Shown here: one piece after another, positions 60,640-64,000 of the stretch
Numbering within the stretch: position 1 is the first letter of the stretch
Layout of the letters: each line of letters begins with the position of its first letter
NCBI GenBank assembly: GCA_018340805.1
Contig: JACMZG010001911.1
Location: forward strand, 36,435,214 to 36,499,213
Origin: Microvelia longipes
Taxonomy: Eukaryota; Arthropoda; Insecta; Hemiptera; Veliidae
Reading direction: 5' to 3'
DNA: 64,000 bases
Made by a program: the position numbers and the translations under genes
The notes under the pieces: model-generated
The model's database searches: none
Told to the model about the DNA's origin: nothing
The model's input: the letters and a program-made list of their open reading frames with translations, nothing else

Positions 60640-61830
60640 ACAACTTTTCCTCATCACATCGAATTCGCTATGCTCATCCTCCCTACTTCGGTCTCGCTTC
60701 GCTTGTCCTCAAAATATATAGACCAAGAGCCCAGGGGTGTTTTGTTAATAAAAAGTGTAATGGCTGAAACCGGTCTCAATTTTTCGTAAATACCTTCCTA
60801 AACAAAGGATCTGCAATTCTGCCGACTCGTATCGGATGGGCGTCCCAGGTAGAACGCACTTTACAGGTCAAATTTACCACCCAAGTTAACAAACAGTGTA
60901 ATGGCTGGAACTGGTCTCAATTTTTCGTAAATACCTTCCTTAACAAGGATCTGCAATTCTGCCGACTCGAGACTGCAAACTTGAGGCCGGTTCCAGCCAT
61001 TACACTGTTTGTTAACTTGGGTGGTAAATTTGACCTGTAAAGTGCGTTATGCCTGGGACACCCATCCGATACGAGTCGGCAGAATTGCAGATCCTTGTTT
61101 AGGAAGGTATTTACGAAAAATTGAGACTGGTTCCAGCCATTACACTTTTTATTAACAAAACACCCCTGGGCTCTTGGTCTAATACAATGGGTGGTCACCC
61201 ATACAGCACTGACCACGCTCAATGCCTCTTATCTTTTATGATCCAACAAAAATCATGGATATAATAGTCGTATTGAAACTAAACTTAGTGTACTTATTTA
61301 TTACGTAAAGGTATAAACTTGTAGCAATATTTAACTCATTTGAATTTTTTTCGGTTCTTTAAAAAAACGTGCACAAGTCACTTGATAAAAATTTAACTAA
61401 TGCTGATAATGAGATGAAACTTGGCACATATGTTTGTCTTATACATAGCTACATATGCGTGCTAAATCTTAAATTCCGCGTTTTATATTTTCTTCAAAAT
61501 TTTTGCTGTGTCATTATTGCGGGTCAATGACGTCAAGAAAATATTTTCAGAATACCACACTACGCCTATAGACTGATTTTTGTACAAAGTTTCAACTCTC
61601 TAGCATAAATACACTAGGAGCTACGATTATAACAGACACACACACACTAGAGTGCCTGTATGTCAGGCATTCTAATACACACAACTTACACACTACTTTG
61701 TGAAAACCACTCAGGAGGCCTTATAAACACCTAAGATGGATATTTTCGGTGACATCCCGGTTTCGGATTTTTTTCAAACACAATACTTTTCCTATATGTC
61801 TCAGGTATTAATGAGGAAAAGTAATATAAT
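60640..61830 (-). repeat. Family A repeat, inverted, interrupted by a fold-back element
   Basis: The inverted tail (CTTTTCCTCATCACATCGAA, GCTCATCCTCCCTACTTCGG) runs to 60719 and the copy resumes at 61181. There the 5S-like block (61193-61236: GGTCACCCATACAGCACTGA and CCACGCTCAATGC) and the rest of the family follow, with TGACGTCA at 61528-61535 and the 5' end near 61830. Part of the tail units was lost at the insertion. A small hairpin (GTGCCTG..CAGGCAT, near 61650) interrupts the TG-rich block. Confidence 0.9.
60720..61180. mobile_element. Fold-back element, 200-bp arms
   Basis: The left arm 60720-60920 and right arm 60981-61180 are inverted copies with only a few differences, ending in AGACCAAGAGCCCAGGGG and its complement. 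The 60-bp centre repeats an internal part of the arm (TTTTTCGTAAATACCTTCCT through TCTGCCGACTCG). Each arm therefore contains the GTGTAATGGCTG..A module twice, in a mosaic. No coding capacity. High arm identity suggests recent origin or ongoing correction. No clear target duplication. Confidence 0.88.
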
Positions 61831-63074
61831 TTAATGATTCAAATAACAAGAAATAAGAAAGTCTAAAGAAAAACCTTAAAGTCTCCTAGGCTTCGGCAGA
61901 AAAAAAGCGAAGGAAAACCACACATAATGTTATTTAATTTTCTGATCTAAATGCTTCATTAATGCATAGTTTGTCAGTGTACAAATCCTTTTAAACTAAA
62001 TTAGTTTTGTTATGTGAACTGACTCTATGTACTATGAAAGCTAAAAGGCGTTCTCTTTCATTGTGAGCCGCAAGCAAGAAATCTGTCTAATGTTCAGGAG
62101 TCAACATTGACGAAAAGTTGTAACAACTTTTATATGGCAACCTCTTATATTCTTGCTAACAGGGGCGGACTCAGCCCAAAAGGCCCGTGGAGGGTTTGCC
62201 CTAAAAAGGGCCCAATAAAGAAAGGGTTAAATTCTATATTCCTAAAAGCATGGGGGGGGTCTCATTTATAAATAGAATAGATTTTAGCTCTGCTTTTACA
62301 AACTATTTTTTTATAATATTTAAACCAAATATACACCAATTTTAACAAATCTAGGCGAGCTAAGCTATCCCGGGTCTTGTAGTTCATAATTAACATTATC
62401 TCAAGCAAAATTTAGGCGAGAGAAGCAAGTCAAAGATTTTACATTATATATTTTTATCCTGAAATGCAAACATCAATATACTTAATAGCATTTAGGCGAG
62501 CAAAGCGAGCTTAAGAATATACTAAAATTGATTATATACTTAAAGCTTGCCTTAGGGCTGAATCCTATTCTTATTTATGGCTCTCTTTAAGTGTAGAACT
62601 TCGAGGGCCCCTACTTGATTATTTTCGTAGAAATGTAAAGAATTGTTTTAATAGCAATACAGTAAAGTAATTTTACGCTATGACCTAGGGGCCTAGCTTT
62701 TGAAGTAGGCCCATAAGTGCCCCCCCCCTTACGGGAAGGCACTTATGCTTGAATCTTCTGTCAACTCCTTGATGTCATGTCATGGGATAGTTTAGATTTT
62801 GGAAACCATATCCAAACTTGAGATAGTAGGTAAGGTCTCAATCATACAATTAAGTATGCTTAGAGACCTGTGATTGAGCAAAACCAAATATGATATAATT
62901 ATGATAAGAACATTCATCTTCTAACCAAAGATGTATTTATTTTGAAATGAAATGTAATCTAACATGTAAATACAAAACTACCTGTACACCTGGCGGTATT
63001 AGGGGGGTTTTGGAACGATCTCCCCTAAGAATCCACAAAAAAGAGGTACATAAAAATGTTATTAAACTTGCTCC
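61831..63074. other. GC-richer unassigned stretch with repeated GCGAG words
   Basis: GGGGCGGACTCAGCCCAAAA at 62162 looks like a hAT-type terminal sequence, but no partner end is found. TTTAGGCGAG (or a close variant) followed by AAGC-containing text occurs three times (62350, 62410, 62490). G/C homopolymers occur at 62250, 62719 and 63002. Confidence 0.45.
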
Positions 63075-63170
63075 GTTCACCAGAGCGAGTCCAATATAAT
63101 AAGGATCAGCAAAGAGAGTGCAATGAGTTGGCGAGGAGAAGTTCAGATGTTCCCCGCACCCGATTGCTTT
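63075..63170 (+). repeat. Family A repeat, worn 3' tail
   Basis: CCAGAGCGAGTCCAATATAA and GGCGAGGAGAAGTTCAGATG, then CCCCGCACCCGAT, follow the order of the family's last 90 bp, much diverged. Confidence 0.5.
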
Positions 63171-63233
63171 ATAAGAATAAAAATATTGCTCTTTATTAAT
63201 GTATGATTATTGATTATAACAATTTCATACGAT

Positions 63234-63356
63234 TATAGTATATCACACGATTATAATCAGTTAACAGTGAGGGAAATATTGTTGAGGAACCAATGAGGTT
63301 GGTCCGATATTAAATTGTGGGCGTGGTATAACATCCAGGACTAACCTCATTGGCAA
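63234..63356. mobile_element. Family B palindromic MITE, copy 3, cut by a gap
   Basis: TATAGTATATCACACGATTA, CAGTTAACAGTGAGGG, CCAATGAGGTTGG and GGGCGTGGTATAACATCCAG match copies 1 and 2. The second half is lost in the N run. Confidence 0.85.
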
Positions 63357-64000
63357 NNNNNNNNNNNNNNNNNNNNNNNNNNNNNNNNNNNNNNNNNNNN
63401 NNNNNNNNNNNNNNNNNNNNNNNNNNNNNNNNNNNNNNNNNNNNNNNNNNNNNNNNNNNNNNNNNNNNNNNNNNNNNNNNNNNNNNNNNNNNNNNNNNNN
63501 NNNNNNNNNNNNNNNNNNNNNNNNNNNNNNNNNNNNNNNNNNNNNNNNNNNNNNNNNNNNNNNNNNNNNNNNNNNNNNNNNNNNNNNNNNNNNNNNNNNN
63601 NNNNNNNNNNNNNNNNNNNNNNNNNNNNNNNNNNNNNNNNNNNNNNNNNNNNNNNNNNNNNNNNNNNNNNNNNNNNNNNNNNNNNNNNNNNNNNNNNNNN
63701 NNNNNNNNNNNNNNNNNNNNNNNNNNNNNNNNNNNNNNNNNNNNNNNNNNNNNNNNNNNNNNNNNNNNNNNNNNNNNNNNNNNNNNNNNNNNNNNNNNNN
63801 NNNNNNNNNNNNNNNNNNNNNNNNNNNNNNNNNNNNNNNNNNNNNNNNNNNNNNNNNNNNNNNNNNNNNNNNNNNNNNNNNNNNNNNNNNNNNNNNNNNN
63901 NNNNNNNNNNNNNNNNNNNNNNNNNNNNNNNNNNNNNNNNNNNNNNNNNNNNNNNNNNNNNNNNNNNNNNNNNNNNNNNNNNNNNNNNNNNNNNNNNNNN
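63357..64000. other. Assembly gap to window end
   Basis: Only N from here to the end of the window. Confidence 1.

Noticed and set aside
62161..62740. Possible hAT element starting GGGGCGGACTCAGCCC
   Set aside because: No inverted partner end and no target duplication found within the following kilobase.

Overview
This window looks like AT-rich, non-genic DNA from a repeat-dense animal genome, most likely an arthropod. The clues are long (TA)n tracts, three minisatellites, tRNA-like and 5S-like short interspersed repeats, inverted-repeat elements, and fossils of four transposase or retroelement classes typical of metazoans. The arthropod call is an inference from the Crypton-type recombinase and the general repeat style. 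No sequence here identifies a species. I see no intact protein-coding host gene and no intact rRNA or tRNA gene. Almost every ORF over 60 codons lies in a repeat or is low-complexity. The window contains assembly gaps at 36018-36027, 43728 and 63357-64000.

Layout. 0-9 kb: an inverted-repeat (MITE-like) element at 150-657, a cluster of family A copies (2.1-3.9 kb), a 67-bp direct duplication (5.8-6.1 kb) and a tRNA-headed SINE-like element (7.4-8.0 kb). 9-17 kb: a 126-bp tandem duplication, a 32-bp minisatellite abutting a Penelope-type GIY-YIG endonuclease fossil, a long (TA)n tract, a 147-bp tandem repeat and a tandem/inverted cluster of tRNA-like SINE units. 17-36 kb: more family A copies, a 65-bp minisatellite (21.8-23.2 kb) and a LINE reverse-transcriptase fossil (33.0-33.8 kb). 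36.0-43.7 kb: a distinct block bounded by assembly gaps, with no family A copy. It holds decayed coding DNA on both strands that I do not recognise, a hAT transposase C-terminus and a 1.15-kb inverted-repeat element carrying a GC-rich open frame. 43.7-64 kb: a GC-rich hairpin cluster, a 46-bp minisatellite, further family A copies, a decayed Crypton-type tyrosine recombinase (55.6-56.6 kb), a three-copy palindromic MITE family (58-63.4 kb) and a 460-bp fold-back element nested in a family A copy.

The dominant component is family A, an interspersed repeat of about 750-790 bp present in about 18 full or partial copies. Near its 3' end it carries a stretch of about 50 bp that closely resembles the 3' half of eukaryotic 5S rRNA, the part holding the RNA polymerase III internal control region. 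Most copies that keep the middle section also carry a TGACGTCA palindrome. To my knowledge this combination is undescribed, and it is the best candidate here for something new. Nothing in the window shows a working gene system. The unit of interest is the community of mobile elements and their decay products.
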